DNA from: Pseudomonas sp. NFIX28
Lineage (GTDB): Bacteria; Pseudomonadota; Gammaproteobacteria; Pseudomonadales; Pseudomonadaceae
Assembly: GCF_900107395.1 (NCBI RefSeq)
Contig: NZ_FNPW01000018.1
Span: 83,107 to 133,241, forward strand
DNA length: 50,135 nt
Reading direction: 5' to 3'
Both the position numbers and the translations under genes were made by a program. Every line of letters begins with the position of its first letter. Positions within the stretch are counted from its first letter, which is position 1. Of this stretch, positions 32,353-42,137 are shown piece after piece. The notes beneath the pieces are model-generated. The model did no database searches. It had not been told where the DNA came from and worked only from the letters and a program-made list of their open reading frames with translations.

Positions 32353-33363
32353 ATGTCGTCGATTCGCCGTTATGCCCTGGCCGCCCTCGCCAGCGCTGTT
32401 TTTGCCGGTTCCGCCGTTGCCAAGGATTACGAGCTGCTCAATGTGTCCTACGACCCGACCCGTGAGCTGTATCAGGATTACAACGCCGAATTCGTCAGCT
32501 TCTGGAAAAAGCAGCACCCGGACGACAACGTCAAGATCCAGCAATCCCATGGCGGTTCGGGCAAGCAGGGCCGCGCGGTGATCGACGGCCTGCGGGCCGA
32601 CGTGGTGACCCTGGCGCTGGCCGGCGACATCGACGAAATCGCCAAGCTCGGCAAGACCCTGCCGGCCGACTGGCAAACACACCTGCCGGATGCGAGCACG
32701 CCCTACACCTCGACCATCGTGTTCCTGGTGCGCAAGGGCAACCCCAAGGGCATCAAGGACTGGGGCGACCTGATCAAGAAAGACGTGTCGGTGATCACGC
32801 CGAACCCGAAAACCTCCGGCGGCGCCCGCTGGAACTTCCTTGCCGCCTGGGCCTATGGCCTCAAAGCCGGCGGCAGCGAAGCCCGTGCCCAGGAATACGT
32901 GAAGGAGCTGTTCAAGCACGTACCGGTGCTGGACACCGGTGCCCGCGGCTCGACCATCACCTTCGTCAACAACGGCCAGGGCGACGTGCTGCTGGCCTGG
33001 GAAAACGAAGCCTTCCTGGCGCTGAAGGAAGACGGCGGCGCCGACAAGTTCGACATCGTGGTGCCTTCGCTGTCGATCCTCGCCGAGCCGCCGGTGGCGG
33101 TGGTGGACAAGAACGCCGAGAAAAAGGGCAACAGCGAGATCGCCGAGGCCTACCTCAAGCACCTGTACAGCCCGGCCGGCCAGGAAATCGCGGCGAAGAA
33201 CTTCTATCGCCCGCGGGACAAGGATGTCGCGGCCAAATACGCTCAACAGTTCCCGAAACTGGAGTTGGTGACCATCGACAAGGACTTCGCCGGCTGGAAA
33301 ACTGCCCAACCGAAGTTCTTCAATGACGGCGGGGTGTTCGACCAGATCTACCAGGCACAATAA
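32353..33363 (+). CDS. sbp: Periplasmic sulfate-binding protein
   Basis: A 336-aa protein with a signal peptide cleaved after AVA23. Mature motifs are those of Sbp/CysP: NVSYDPTRELYQDYN, IQQSHGGSGKQ (sulfate-binding loop), PNPKTSGGARWNFLAAWAYG and FVNNGQGDVLLAWENEA. It delivers sulfate to the CysT-CysW-CysA ABC importer encoded just downstream. A GGGAG Shine-Dalgarno precedes the ATG. A 178-nt gap with a half REP and a hairpin separates it from cysT, so sbp mRNA may be more abundant than that of the permease genes. Confidence 0.96.
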   Translation: MSSIRRYALAALASAVFAGSAVAKDYELLNVSYDPTRELYQDYNAEFVSFWKKQHPDDNVKIQQSHGGSGKQGRAVIDGLRADVVTLALAGDIDEIAKLGKTLPADWQTHLPDASTPYTSTIVFLVRKGNPKGIKDWGDLIKKDVSVITPNPKTSGGARWNFLAAWAYGLKAGGSEARAQEYVKELFKHVPVLDTGARGSTITFVNNGQGDVLLAWENEAFLALKEDGGADKFDIVVPSLSILAEPPVAVVDKNAEKKGNSEIAEAYLKHLYSPAGQEIAAKNFYRPRDKDVAAKYAQQFPKLELVTIDKDFAGWKTAQPKFFNDGGVFDQIYQAQ

Positions 33364-33486
33364 ACAACACCGTCCACTGGAGGGGCGAGCGTGCCGGCGA
33401 AAAACTTCAAGGCTGCGCGTGCCTCGGACGGCCCGCGTTATCGTTGACGATCTTCGCGAGCAAGCCCGCTCCTGCAGGTGATTACG

Positions 33487-33509
33487 AGCCCGCATTCCCG
33501 TTGCGGGCT
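33487..33509 (+). terminator. Hairpin between sbp and cysT (partial terminator)
   Basis: AGCCCGC, nine-nt loop, GCGGGCT followed by TTG, 32 nt before cysT. The T-tail is short, so leaky termination fits a high ratio of binding protein to permease. A half REP (CGCGAGCAAGCCCGCTCCTG) lies just upstream at about 33456-33475. Confidence 0.55.
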
Positions 33510-33541
33510 TTGCGTATCGGTTCCGCTAACCAAGGACTTTT

Positions 33542-34360
33542 ATGTCGCGTCGTATTTCCCCCGTCATACCCGGCTTCGGGCTGACGCTGGGCTACACCTT
33601 GGTGTACCTCAGCCTGATTGTGCTCATACCCCTGGCGGCGATGTTCGTGCATGCCGCCCAACTCACCTGGGAGCAGTTCTGGGCCATTGTCTCGGCGCCG
33701 CGGGTTATCGCCGCGCTCAAGCTGAGCTTCGGCACGGCGCTGTATGCGGCCATCATCAACGGCGTGATCGGTACGCTGCTGGCCTGGGTGCTGGTGCGCT
33801 ACACCTTCCCGGGGCGCAAGATCATCGATGCGATGATCGACCTGCCGTTCGCCCTGCCCACCGCCGTGGCCGGTATCGCGCTGACCGCGCTGTACGCGCC
33901 GACCGGCCTGGTCGGCCAGTTCGCCACCGACCTGGGTTTCAAGATCGCCTACACGCCCCTGGGCATCACCCTGGCGCTGACCTTCGTCACCCTGCCGTTC
34001 GTGGTGCGCACCGTGCAGCCGGTGCTGGCCGACATTCCCCGTGAGGTCGAAGAAGCCGCCGCGTGCCTCGGCGCGAAGCCCTGGCAGGTGTTCCGCCACA
34101 TCCTGGTGCCGGCGCTGCTGCCGGCCTGGCTGACCGGCTTCGCCCTGGCCTTTGCCCGGGGCGTCGGCGAATACGGCTCGGTGATTTTCATCGCCGGCAA
34201 CATGCCGATGAAAACCGAAATCCTGCCGCTGCTGATCATGGTCAAGCTCGACCAGTACGATTACACCGGCGCGACCTCCATCGGCGTGTTGATGCTGGTG
34301 GTTTCCTTTGTCCTGTTGCTGCTGATCAACCTGCTGCAGCGGCGCATCGAACGACCTTAA
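33542..34360 (+). CDS. cysT: Sulfate ABC transporter permease CysT (CysU)
   Basis: A 272-aa inner-membrane protein with six predicted spanning segments and the ABC-permease EAA loop (EEAAACLGAKPWQVFRHILV), where the ATPase docks. PFALPTAVAGIALTALYAPT and ARGVGEYGSVIFIAGNMP are typical of CysT/CysU. It forms the channel with CysW. Next gene after 13 nt. Confidence 0.95.
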   Translation: MSRRISPVIPGFGLTLGYTLVYLSLIVLIPLAAMFVHAAQLTWEQFWAIVSAPRVIAALKLSFGTALYAAIINGVIGTLLAWVLVRYTFPGRKIIDAMIDLPFALPTAVAGIALTALYAPTGLVGQFATDLGFKIAYTPLGITLALTFVTLPFVVRTVQPVLADIPREVEEAAACLGAKPWQVFRHILVPALLPAWLTGFALAFARGVGEYGSVIFIAGNMPMKTEILPLLIMVKLDQYDYTGATSIGVLMLVVSFVLLLLINLLQRRIERP

Positions 34361-34373
34361 GGAGGCGCGAACC

Positions 34374-35243
34374 ATGTCCCAATCGTCTATTGCGGCCTCT
34401 TCCGTCAACGCTGCCCGTCGCGGTAGCCCGACCTCGCGGCGCATCCTGATCGGCCTTGGCTGGCTGATCTTCGCCCTGTTCCTGCTGCTGCCGCTGTTTA
34501 TCGTGGTGTCCCAGGGGCTCAAGCTCGGCCTCGGCGCGTTCTTCGCCGCGATCTTCGAGCCGGACGCGCTGTCGGCCCTGAAGCTGACGGTGATCGCCGT
34601 GCTGATCTCGGTGCCGCTGAACCTGGTGTTCGGCGTCAGCGCCGCCTGGTGCGTGAGCAAATACAACTTCCGCGGCAAGAGCATCCTGGTGACCCTGATC
34701 GACCTGCCGTTCTCGGTGTCGCCGGTGATCGCCGGCCTGGTCTACGTGCTGATGTTCGGCGCCCAGGGCCTGTTCGGGCCGTGGCTGTCGGACCACGACA
34801 TCCAGATCGTCTTCGCCCTGCCGGGCATCGTCCTGGCGACCATCTTCGTCACCGTGCCCTTCGTCGCCCGTGAGCTGATCCCGCTGATGCAGGAGCAGGG
34901 CACCCAGGAAGAGGAAGCCGCACGGCTGCTGGGGGCCAATGGCTGGCAGATGTTCTGGCATGTGACCGTGCCGAACATCAAGTGGGGCCTGATCTACGGC
35001 GTGGTGCTCTGCACCGCGCGGGCCATGGGCGAGTTTGGCGCGGTGTCGGTGGTGTCCGGGCACATTCGCGGGGTCACCAACACCCTGCCGCTGCACGTCG
35101 AGATCCTCTACAACGAGTACAACCACGTCGCCGCGTTCGCCGTCGCGAGCCTGTTGCTGATCCTGGCGCTCTTCATCCTGCTGCTCAAGCAGTGGAGCGA
35201 AAACCGTATCAACCGCCTGCGCACCAGCGCCGCGGAGGAATGA
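34374..35243 (+). CDS. cysW: Sulfate ABC transporter permease CysW
   Basis: A 289-aa inner-membrane permease. An N-terminal basic cytoplasmic tail is followed by six spanning segments, the EAA loop EEEAARLLGANGWQMFWHVT, and ARAMGEFGAVSVVSGHIRG, the CysW hallmark. It is the partner of CysT. A GGAGG Shine-Dalgarno lies just after the cysT stop; cysA follows after 3 nt. Confidence 0.95.
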   Translation: MSQSSIAASSVNAARRGSPTSRRILIGLGWLIFALFLLLPLFIVVSQGLKLGLGAFFAAIFEPDALSALKLTVIAVLISVPLNLVFGVSAAWCVSKYNFRGKSILVTLIDLPFSVSPVIAGLVYVLMFGAQGLFGPWLSDHDIQIVFALPGIVLATIFVTVPFVARELIPLMQEQGTQEEEAARLLGANGWQMFWHVTVPNIKWGLIYGVVLCTARAMGEFGAVSVVSGHIRGVTNTLPLHVEILYNEYNHVAAFAVASLLLILALFILLLKQWSENRINRLRTSAAEE

Positions 35244-35246
35244 ATC

Positions 35247-36236
<990 letters not shown>

Positions 36237-36248
36237 AAAGGCAAAGGC

Positions 36249-36303
36249 ATCGCGGGCAAGCCTCGCTCCTACAGAAGAAACAGGAGCGAGGCTTGCCCGC
36301 GAT
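36249..36303. repeat. REP pair of the 'GCGGGCAAGCCTCGCTCCTA' class
   Basis: A perfect 22-bp inverted repeat: ATCGCGGGCAAGCCTCGCTC plus CT at 36249-36270, an 11-nt loop, and the complement at 36282-36303. It lies between the converging cysA and Mpo1-like genes and may act as a bidirectional terminator or stabiliser. It is a different class from the GTAGCCGCTGCC repeats. Confidence 0.93.
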
Positions 36304-36309
36304 TGCGAT

Positions 36310-36834
36310 CTAAATCGGCGCACGCTTCGGATTGACCCGCACCCCTCCCGCCCGCGCCTCGATCTCATGCTTGAGCGCCTGGCGCAGCCCCAGCAGAAAC
36401 GCCAGCTCCGCCACTACGAACAACGGCCCGACGATCAGCCCCGAGATATCGTCGACAAAGGCCGGCTTGCGCCCTTCGTAGTAATGGCCGACGAACTGGA
36501 TCGCCCAGCCGATCACGAACATGCCGACCCCGCTGGCCAGCCAGACCAGGGTGCTTTGTTGCGCCAGCCCATGGCCGGCCCATACCGACAGCCCCATCAG
36601 CAGCGTCATCAGCAGGCCCAGGCGCAGCTCCAGGCGCAAGTAGAACACGCAGGACGCCAGCGCCAGCAGCAGCGCCGGCGACAGCCACAGCCCGGCGACC
36701 GGCCAGGCCGGACGCGACAGCAGCACCGCCACGGCCAGCACAATCAGCGGAATGCCGATAAAGTGGCTGGCGATGTTGCGCGGATCACGGTGGTAGGCGG
36801 CGTATTGACTGAGATGGTCGACGAGGCTTTTCAT
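36310..36834 (-). CDS. Mpo1-like / DUF962 membrane protein
   Basis: A 174-aa integral membrane protein with four to five hydrophobic segments. It has conserved His-containing motifs HRDPRNIASHFIGIPL near the start and QFVGHYYEGRKPAF in the middle, as in the DUF962 family, whose yeast member Mpo1 is an iron-dependent dioxygenase of 2-hydroxy fatty acids. A similar oxygenase role is possible here but unproven. A GAGGA Shine-Dalgarno precedes the ATG. It is divergent from the next regulator gene. Confidence 0.85.
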   Translation of the reverse strand: MKSLVDHLSQYAAYHRDPRNIASHFIGIPLIVLAVAVLLSRPAWPVAGLWLSPALLLALASCVFYLRLELRLGLLMTLLMGLSVWAGHGLAQQSTLVWLASGVGMFVIGWAIQFVGHYYEGRKPAFVDDISGLIVGPLFVVAELAFLLGLRQALKHEIEARAGGVRVNPKRAPI

Positions 36835-36936
36835 TGTTGTTCCTCCTGTAGGGTGATCGAATCATGCCCTGCGCCGGTCGCCGGCTCTGTCGGCTAGGCG
36901 ACAATCGGCTCGCTGCCCGTGTGGATAACGCTATCG

Positions 36937-37623
36937 ATGAATATGCAGGTCTGGCGCGAGCGCCTGATGAGCGGCCAGTGGTTCAGCCACTTGCCTGCTC
37001 ATTTACAGAATAGCCTTCTGGCCAGGGCCCGTTTGCGCCCGCTGAGCGCCGGCCAGCGCCTGTTCCAGCGCGGCGATCCGCCTTGCGGCCTGTATGCGGT
37101 GCTGCAAGGCACGGTGCGCATCGGCGCGGTCAGCGAAGAGGGCAAGGAGGCGCTGCTGAGCCTGGTGGAGGCGCCGCACTGGTTCGGCGAGATCTGCCTG
37201 TTCGACGGCCAGCCGCGCACCCATGACGCCTATGCCGTGGGCCCGTGCAGCCTGCTCAATGTGCCCCAGGCGGCGTTGCTCGAACTGCTGGACGAGCACC
37301 CGCAATACTGGCGGCAGCTGGCGCTGTTGATGAGCCATAAACTGCGCCTGGCCTTTATCAACCTCGAACAGCTGAGCCTGATGCCGGCGCCGGCGCGAGT
37401 GGCCAACCGCTTGCTGATGATCGCCCGTGGCTACGGCGAAACCGAGACCCTGCGGCGGGTCCTGCACCTGCCCCAGGAGCAGCTGGCGCTGATGCTTTCG
37501 CTGTCGCGCCAGACCACCAACCAGATCCTCAAGGAGTTGCAGGGGCAGGGCATTCTCAAGCTGGGTTACGGCGAGATCGAGATCCTCGACGAAGCGCGGT
37601 TGCGGGCAGTGGCTGGGGTTTGA
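36937..37623 (+). CDS. Crp/Fnr-family transcriptional regulator
   Basis: A 228-aa protein from ATG 36937 (a GTG at 36919 would add six residues). The cNMP-binding-type domain spans residues about 20-130 (LSAGQRLFQRGDPPCGLYAV, WFGEICLFDG). The winged HTH is at about 165-225 (LPQEQLALMLSLSRQTTNQI). It has no Fe-S cysteines. It is divergent from the Mpo1-like gene, with a 102-nt shared promoter region, and may control it. Targets are unknown. Confidence 0.88.
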   Translation: MNMQVWRERLMSGQWFSHLPAHLQNSLLARARLRPLSAGQRLFQRGDPPCGLYAVLQGTVRIGAVSEEGKEALLSLVEAPHWFGEICLFDGQPRTHDAYAVGPCSLLNVPQAALLELLDEHPQYWRQLALLMSHKLRLAFINLEQLSLMPAPARVANRLLMIARGYGETETLRRVLHLPQEQLALMLSLSRQTTNQILKELQGQGILKLGYGEIEILDEARLRAVAGV

Positions 37624-37637
37624 CCGTCAGATCGCTT

Positions 37638-37724
37638 TCGCGGGCAAGCCTCGCTCCTACAGATCGGCGTCGTTCGTAAATGGCACGAACGACACAACCC
37701 TGTAGGAGCGAGGCTTGCCCGCGA
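37638..37724. repeat. REP pair of the 'GCGGGCAAGCCTCGCTCCTA' class
   Basis: Perfect 25-bp arms at 37638-37662 and 37700-37724. The interior has a second hairpin, GTCGTTCGT/ACGAACGAC. It lies between a plus-strand and a minus-strand gene that converge. A single arm of the same class is at 39959-39983. Confidence 0.93.
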
Positions 37725-37755
37725 TAAGTCCCGCACCGACACCGCCAATCCACGG

Positions 37756-38760
37756 CTAACGCAACCCATCGCGAAACTGCCCCGGGGTCATCCCGGTCCA
37801 GCGTTTGAATGCGCGGCTGAAGCTGCTGGCGTCGGCGAAACCCAGCAGATAACTGATTTCGCTCAGGGAGCACTGCGGATCGCGCAGGTGCAGCAGGGCG
37901 AGGTTCTCCCTGCATTCGTTGAGCAGCGTGTCGAAGCGGCAACCCTCGTCCGCCAGGTGGCGCTGCAGGCTGCGCAGGCTCAGGTGCAGGGCCTGGGCCA
38001 CACGTTCGGCCGAGGGCTCGCCTTCCGGCAGCTGGGCCTCGATGACACCGCGCACCTTGCGCTCCCAGGTCAAGGGTTGCAGCTGCGCTAAGGTGCGCTT
38101 GAGCACCGTTTCGTTGTGCTCGGCCAGTTCCGGGTTGGCGTCGTCCAGGTGGCTGTCGAAATCGTGCAGGCCGAACTCCAGGCGGTCCTCGTCGGCGCTA
38201 AAGAACACTGGCGCGCGAAACACCGAATGCCATTGCCGGGCGTCTTCCGGCTCGGGGCGCCGCAGGTACACCGCCAGTGGCGCATAGTCGCGGCCCAGGC
38301 GGTTGCGGCAGGTGCGCACGTAAATCGCGATAAAGGCGTCGATGGCCTCGACCGCCGGCTCCGGGTTGCCCTCGGGGACTTTCAGGCGAAAGCGGTAGCG
38401 GTCCTCGGTACGGGTCAGCTCCAGTTCCAGGGCATCGCTGACCACCTGGTGATAGCGCACGATGCGCTCGAACACTTCCCGCAGGCTGCCGCTGGCCACC
38501 AGCGCATAGCCCAGGGCGTGAAAAGTGGTCGGGCTGACAAAACGCGAGACCCGCAGGCCTATGGCCGGGTCGCCGCTGGCCTGCACCGCCAACTGCCACA
38601 ACCGCGTGGTGCCGGACAGCGGGTAGCGGGCGTTGGGGTCGTCCATCAGTTGCGGGTCGAGCCCGGCCTGCTGGCACAAGGCGATGCTGTCCAGGCCCAG
38701 GGCATCGAGCTGCTTGCGCAGGGCGCGGGTCCAGCTGGCGAGGGAAGTGGGTTCGGTCAT
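37756..38760 (-). CDS. AraC-family transcriptional regulator
   Basis: A 334-aa regulator. The N-terminal ligand domain (about residues 20-200) is of the OruR/'Arabinose_bd' type found in many Pseudomonas lipid and amino-acid regulators (YPLSGTTRLWQLAVQASGDP). The C-terminal double HTH (about 235-332) has VAQALHLSLRSLQRHLADEG and ISYLLGFADASSFSRAFKRW. It is divergent from a membrane desaturase gene with 100 nt between them, so it probably controls that gene. Confidence 0.92.
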   Translation of the reverse strand: MTEPTSLASWTRALRKQLDALGLDSIALCQQAGLDPQLMDDPNARYPLSGTTRLWQLAVQASGDPAIGLRVSRFVSPTTFHALGYALVASGSLREVFERIVRYHQVVSDALELELTRTEDRYRFRLKVPEGNPEPAVEAIDAFIAIYVRTCRNRLGRDYAPLAVYLRRPEPEDARQWHSVFRAPVFFSADEDRLEFGLHDFDSHLDDANPELAEHNETVLKRTLAQLQPLTWERKVRGVIEAQLPEGEPSAERVAQALHLSLRSLQRHLADEGCRFDTLLNECRENLALLHLRDPQCSLSEISYLLGFADASSFSRAFKRWTGMTPGQFRDGLR

Positions 38761-38763
38761 GGT

Positions 38764-38792
38764 GGTTGGCGCGTCCGGTCAACAGGTTGGCG
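38764..38792. promoter_or_regulatory. Direct repeats spaced 21 bp: possible AraC-type operator
   Basis: GGTTGGCG occurs at 38764-38771 and again at 38785-38792, 21 bp apart (two helical turns), in the AraC-regulator/desaturase divergent promoter. Each is followed by a GTCCG-like stretch. AraC-family proteins typically bind such same-face direct repeats. Confidence 0.5.
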
Positions 38793-38860
38793 TCCGCGGC
38801 TAGCGCCTGGAGCACGAGCCCAAGGCAGGATGCGAACATCAATAACCAGAGGATGGAAGC

Positions 38861-39934
38861 ATGCACGGTACTTCTGCAAGTCCCGACCGGCTGAATGCAC
38901 AGCAACGATCGGCGCGTATTCGCGAGGTGGTGCTGGCCAGGGGCGTCGAGTTGCGCGAGCGTTACCCGCTGCTCAAGCATCAGGATGCGTTGGGCGCGGG
39001 CATCCTGGCCTTGGCCCTGGCCGGGATGATCGGTTCGGCGGCGCTCTACATCGGCGGCTACATGGCATGGTGGGCCTGCCTGCTGCTCAATGCATTTTTC
39101 GCCTCCCTGACCCATGAGCTGGAACACGACCTGATCCACAGCATGTATTTCCGCAAGCAGCGCATCCCGCACAACCTGATGCTGGCGCTGGTCTGGCTGG
39201 CGCGGCCGAGCACCATCAACCCGTGGATCCGCCGTCATCTGCACCTCAATCACCACAAGGTGTCCGGCACCGAGGCCGACATGGAGGAGCGCGCCATCAC
39301 CAACGGCGAACCCTGGGGCATCGCCCGCTTGCTGATGGTTGGCGACAATCTCATGTCGTCATTGATCCGCACCCTGCGCGCCAGGACCTGGGCGCACAGG
39401 CGCAGCATCCTCAAGCGCACCCTCAAGGTGTATGCGCCGCTGGCATTGCTGCATTGGGGCGCCTGGTATGTGTTTCTCGGCTTCCACGCCGCCAATGGCG
39501 TCGCCGCGCTGCTGGGGGCGCCGATCGACTGGTCGGCCAATACCCTGGCGGTGATGCAGGTGCTCGACATCGCCGCGGTGGTGATCATCGGCCCCAACGT
39601 GCTGCGCACCTTCTGCCTGCACTTCGTCAGCTCGAACATGCATTACTACGGCGACATCGAGGCGGGCAACGTGATCCAGCAGACCCAGGTGCTCAATCCC
39701 TGGTGGCTGTGGCCGCTGCAGGCGTTCTGCTGCAACTTCGGCAGCACCCACGGCATCCACCACTTTGTGGTCAAGGAACCCTTCTACATCCGCCAGCTGA
39801 CCGCCCCGGTGGCGCACAAGGTAATGGCCGAGATGGGCGTGCGCTTCAACGATTTCGGTACCTTCGGCCGGGCCAACCGCTTTACCCGCCAGGAGCGGGC
39901 GGCGGCGCAGGCGGTGCGGGGGGCGAGGGCGTGA
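38861..39934 (+). CDS. Membrane fatty acid desaturase / hydroxylase-type protein
   Basis: A 357-aa membrane protein with the eight-His di-iron pattern: HELEHD (85-90) with H93, HLHLNHH (126-132) and HGIHHF near residue 300. Several membrane segments separate them. The family covers desaturases and related hydroxylases; the substrate cannot be told from sequence. It differs from DesA in this window and is under likely control of the divergent AraC regulator. Start ATG 38861 has AGAGGATG upstream. Confidence 0.88.
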   Translation: MHGTSASPDRLNAQQRSARIREVVLARGVELRERYPLLKHQDALGAGILALALAGMIGSAALYIGGYMAWWACLLLNAFFASLTHELEHDLIHSMYFRKQRIPHNLMLALVWLARPSTINPWIRRHLHLNHHKVSGTEADMEERAITNGEPWGIARLLMVGDNLMSSLIRTLRARTWAHRRSILKRTLKVYAPLALLHWGAWYVFLGFHAANGVAALLGAPIDWSANTLAVMQVLDIAAVVIIGPNVLRTFCLHFVSSNMHYYGDIEAGNVIQQTQVLNPWWLWPLQAFCCNFGSTHGIHHFVVKEPFYIRQLTAPVAHKVMAEMGVRFNDFGTFGRANRFTRQERAAAQAVRGARA

Positions 39935-39958
39935 ACTGGCATTGAAGGTGCAAACATC

Positions 39959-39983
39959 CGTAGGAGCGAGGCTTGCCCGCGAT
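39959..39983. repeat. Single REP arm
   Basis: GTAGGAGCGAGGCTTGCCCG followed by CGAT, identical to the right arm of the REP pair at 37700-37724. No partner arm is nearby. It sits between converging genes. Confidence 0.85.
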
Positions 39984-40029
39984 TCGTCCGCCCTGACCCA
40001 CCTCGGCGTCCACATCGCGGGCAGACGGC

Positions 40030-40704
40030 TTATTTGCAGCGGTAGCCTTCCGGCATGGTCACCGTGTAATTGCGCTGCACGCGGTCGCGCAAATTCAGGT
40101 TCTGCAGGCCTTGTTCCACCAGGAAGGCCTCGACCTTGCCGTTCTGGCAGTCCTCGTTATAGGAAGACACCCGCAGCAGATACACCGCACGTCGGCTGGC
40201 TTCGTCCCGGGCCGTCGCGGTAAAGGTCGAAAGGGTGGTGTAGCCGGTGCGTTCCGAGGTGCCTACCGGCCCGTAAGACGTATTGGGCGTGCTGGTGCAG
40301 ACCAGCTTTTCCTTCTTTTTCTTGCCATCCTTGCACACCGTGGAAGTGCTGTTCAGCACCTGGCCGTAGTCGGTGGCGGTGTAGCGGTAAGTGACTTGCT
40401 TGCTGTGGATATCGAGGCTGACCGTCATCTTGATCGGCGCATGCTTCTTGGGCAGCGACGCATCGGTAAACACCTCGCGGAAGCCCTGGTCCTTCAACGC
40501 ACTGACCATATCGCGCAGGTAATAACGGGCATTCAGCGAGTTTTCGTCATCCCCCGTCGCGACCGTCACCAGCACCGGCGCCTGCCGGTCGAAGGCATAG
40601 TCCGGATCGGGCGTGCCATTGAGTGCGACCTCGTACTTGGTGGCACAGCCGGTGAGCAGGGTGGAAAGCAGCAGGAGTAGCGGGTAAAGCGTGTATCGAG
40701 TCAT
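40030..40704 (-). CDS. Hypothetical outer-membrane-type lipoprotein
   Basis: A 224-aa protein from ATG 40704. It has a lipoprotein signal with LLTGC (C20) and no acidic residue right after Cys, so outer-membrane sorting is likely. The mature part has a DUF4136-like feel: DYAFDRQAPVLVTVATGDDE, YYLRDMVSALKDQGFREVFT, plus a basic stretch KDGKKKKEK. I do not assign a function. The start is set by the signal peptide; upstream codons would destroy it. The 257 nt before it hold no gene. Confidence 0.8.
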   Translation of the reverse strand: MTRYTLYPLLLLLSTLLTGCATKYEVALNGTPDPDYAFDRQAPVLVTVATGDDENSLNARYYLRDMVSALKDQGFREVFTDASLPKKHAPIKMTVSLDIHSKQVTYRYTATDYGQVLNSTSTVCKDGKKKKEKLVCTSTPNTSYGPVGTSERTGYTTLSTFTATARDEASRRAVYLLRVSSYNEDCQNGKVEAFLVEQGLQNLNLRDRVQRNYTVTMPEGYRCK

Positions 40705-40961
40705 GGGGGCTTCGTTGTGTTGCGGGAAGTGGATAGGGATTAGACGGATGAAGGCGGGAATAAACAAATAAAGGGTGAGGGAGCAGTAGGTCCGACAGGT
40801 TTTTTCGTATTGAAAGGCGGCTTCGCTTGTAAGCAGATTCCCGTAGAGCATGGTTAAGGGGAAGCATGAGCAGCTTGTAGAGGCGGTAATGTTCCCGTCA
40901 CCCAGCGTCCCGCTGTTGCCTGAGTCGCATGCCTGTCATGACTGCGAGATGTTGGTATTGA

Positions 40962-41324
40962 TCAATCTTCCGTTGAGAATCTTGCTCTCAATGTTTTGCA
41001 TTTTAGCAAAATGCTATCACGGTCTAACATGGCGTTATTGTCGCACCAGCTGCTGATGGCAGAGGCTCCGTCAGAAAATGGAAGTACTACGTGCTCGCCC
41101 ATGAACTCGAATGCTATTCCTTCTTTCAGGTATTCGGGGATGTTTTCAAAGTCCTCATCAGTACTGAGATAAATTCCCGACATGTCGATGCCGAAACCCT
41201 CCGAAGTTACGAGCTTGTCTAGCGCTACAGGTAGAAAGCTTGGGATGGTCAGGGAGGAAGAGTCTTTGAGGTCGAGGAGGCAGTTGTGGATGATGCTTTT
41301 TTGTCTGAGCGTCAGTGTGTTCAT
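40962..41324 (-). CDS. Small acidic protein, possible orphan immunity protein
   Basis: A 120-aa cytoplasmic acidic protein (LLDLKDSSSLTIPSFLPVAL, STDEDFENIPEYLKEGIAFE). I recognise no family. It is AT-richer than the core chromosome, 28 nt behind the DUF1963-like gene, and sits at the far end of the series of genes after the Rhs toxin. That position, size and composition are typical of orphan immunity genes. A role independent of toxins is also possible. Confidence 0.6.
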   Translation of the reverse strand: MNTLTLRQKSIIHNCLLDLKDSSSLTIPSFLPVALDKLVTSEGFGIDMSGIYLSTDEDFENIPEYLKEGIAFEFMGEHVVLPFSDGASAISSWCDNNAMLDRDSILLKCKTLRARFSTED

Positions 41325-41352
41325 TAGCCTGTACTACTGATTGAACTTTATG

Positions 41353-42021
41353 TCAGTCACATTGGGTGACTATATAGACGCGATCATCAGGGGCTGATGT
41401 TTTACTTCCAAAGAAGTATATTTCGTTCTGGTTGAATAAAGTGTAGTTTCTTTTTGTTCGGGGCTTGTTTTCGCCAAAAATATCCATTTCCTGTTGTGGC
41501 GGGGCGGTATCAATAATCGGAAATGACTGCTCTCCATGTACTTGCAATAAAAAGTCCAAGGCTGCTCCCTTGTACTGGGCCGGTGTTTCATCACCCATGA
41601 GCCACTTGGGCTTATCACCAGCCCAACCGAATACATCGCTGCCTTTGCTATGGCTAAAGGCTAAGGGAGTCATTGCGACTCGGATTGGGTAGTCATTCGC
41701 ATAGGTTTTTTCTTCATTCTTGAAAAGAAAGGCGGCGAAATATTTTTGGTAATCGCTTAAGAAATTGTCTGGAATTGTCGCTCCCAGTAGTGGGATCTTG
41801 AGCATTTCAGGAATCGTATAGTCTTCGTTGAAGTCCTCGGTCGCGGCAAAAATACTTAGTGTGTGGCCATGTAGTGAATGAGCCTCTGGGAATTGCAGAG
41901 TGAAGTAAAAGCTCATCAAACTGCCGTTGGGGCTTTTGGGTATGCTCATTCCTTGGGGAAGGGCTGGTTTTCCTCCGATGTATGAAGCGGATTCGGTTTT
42001 TTGGGTTCTATTTATGTACAT
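41353..42021 (-). CDS. DUF1963 / YwqG-like protein
   Basis: A 222-aa protein with IGGKPALPQGMSIPKSPNGS, LMSFYFTLQFPEAHSLHGHT and LSIFAATEDFNEDYT, the pattern of the YwqG/DUF1963 family (G-G-x-P-x-L-P...; F-x-x-Q-x-x). The family is frequent among proteins beside polymorphic toxins and may give immunity; activity is unknown. It ends in KTSAPDDRVYIVTQCD. Base composition is AT-rich. It lies between two other probable immunity genes. Confidence 0.7.
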   Translation of the reverse strand: MYINRTQKTESASYIGGKPALPQGMSIPKSPNGSLMSFYFTLQFPEAHSLHGHTLSIFAATEDFNEDYTIPEMLKIPLLGATIPDNFLSDYQKYFAAFLFKNEEKTYANDYPIRVAMTPLAFSHSKGSDVFGWAGDKPKWLMGDETPAQYKGAALDFLLQVHGEQSFPIIDTAPPQQEMDIFGENKPRTKRNYTLFNQNEIYFFGSKTSAPDDRVYIVTQCD

Positions 42022-42137
42022 GGATTTAAATTGATTTTCCTGAAGAGTAGACTTTTACTGGTTTTGAGGGGGGAGCGCTTTTTGATGCCACAAGATTATG
42101 CTTCTAATAGGTAACGGGGTTGACAGGCCGAAGACTC

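Noticed and set aside
36919..36937. GTG start for the second Crp/Fnr regulator
   Set aside because: It adds only six residues before a better placed ATG at 36937 and has no clear Shine-Dalgarno.
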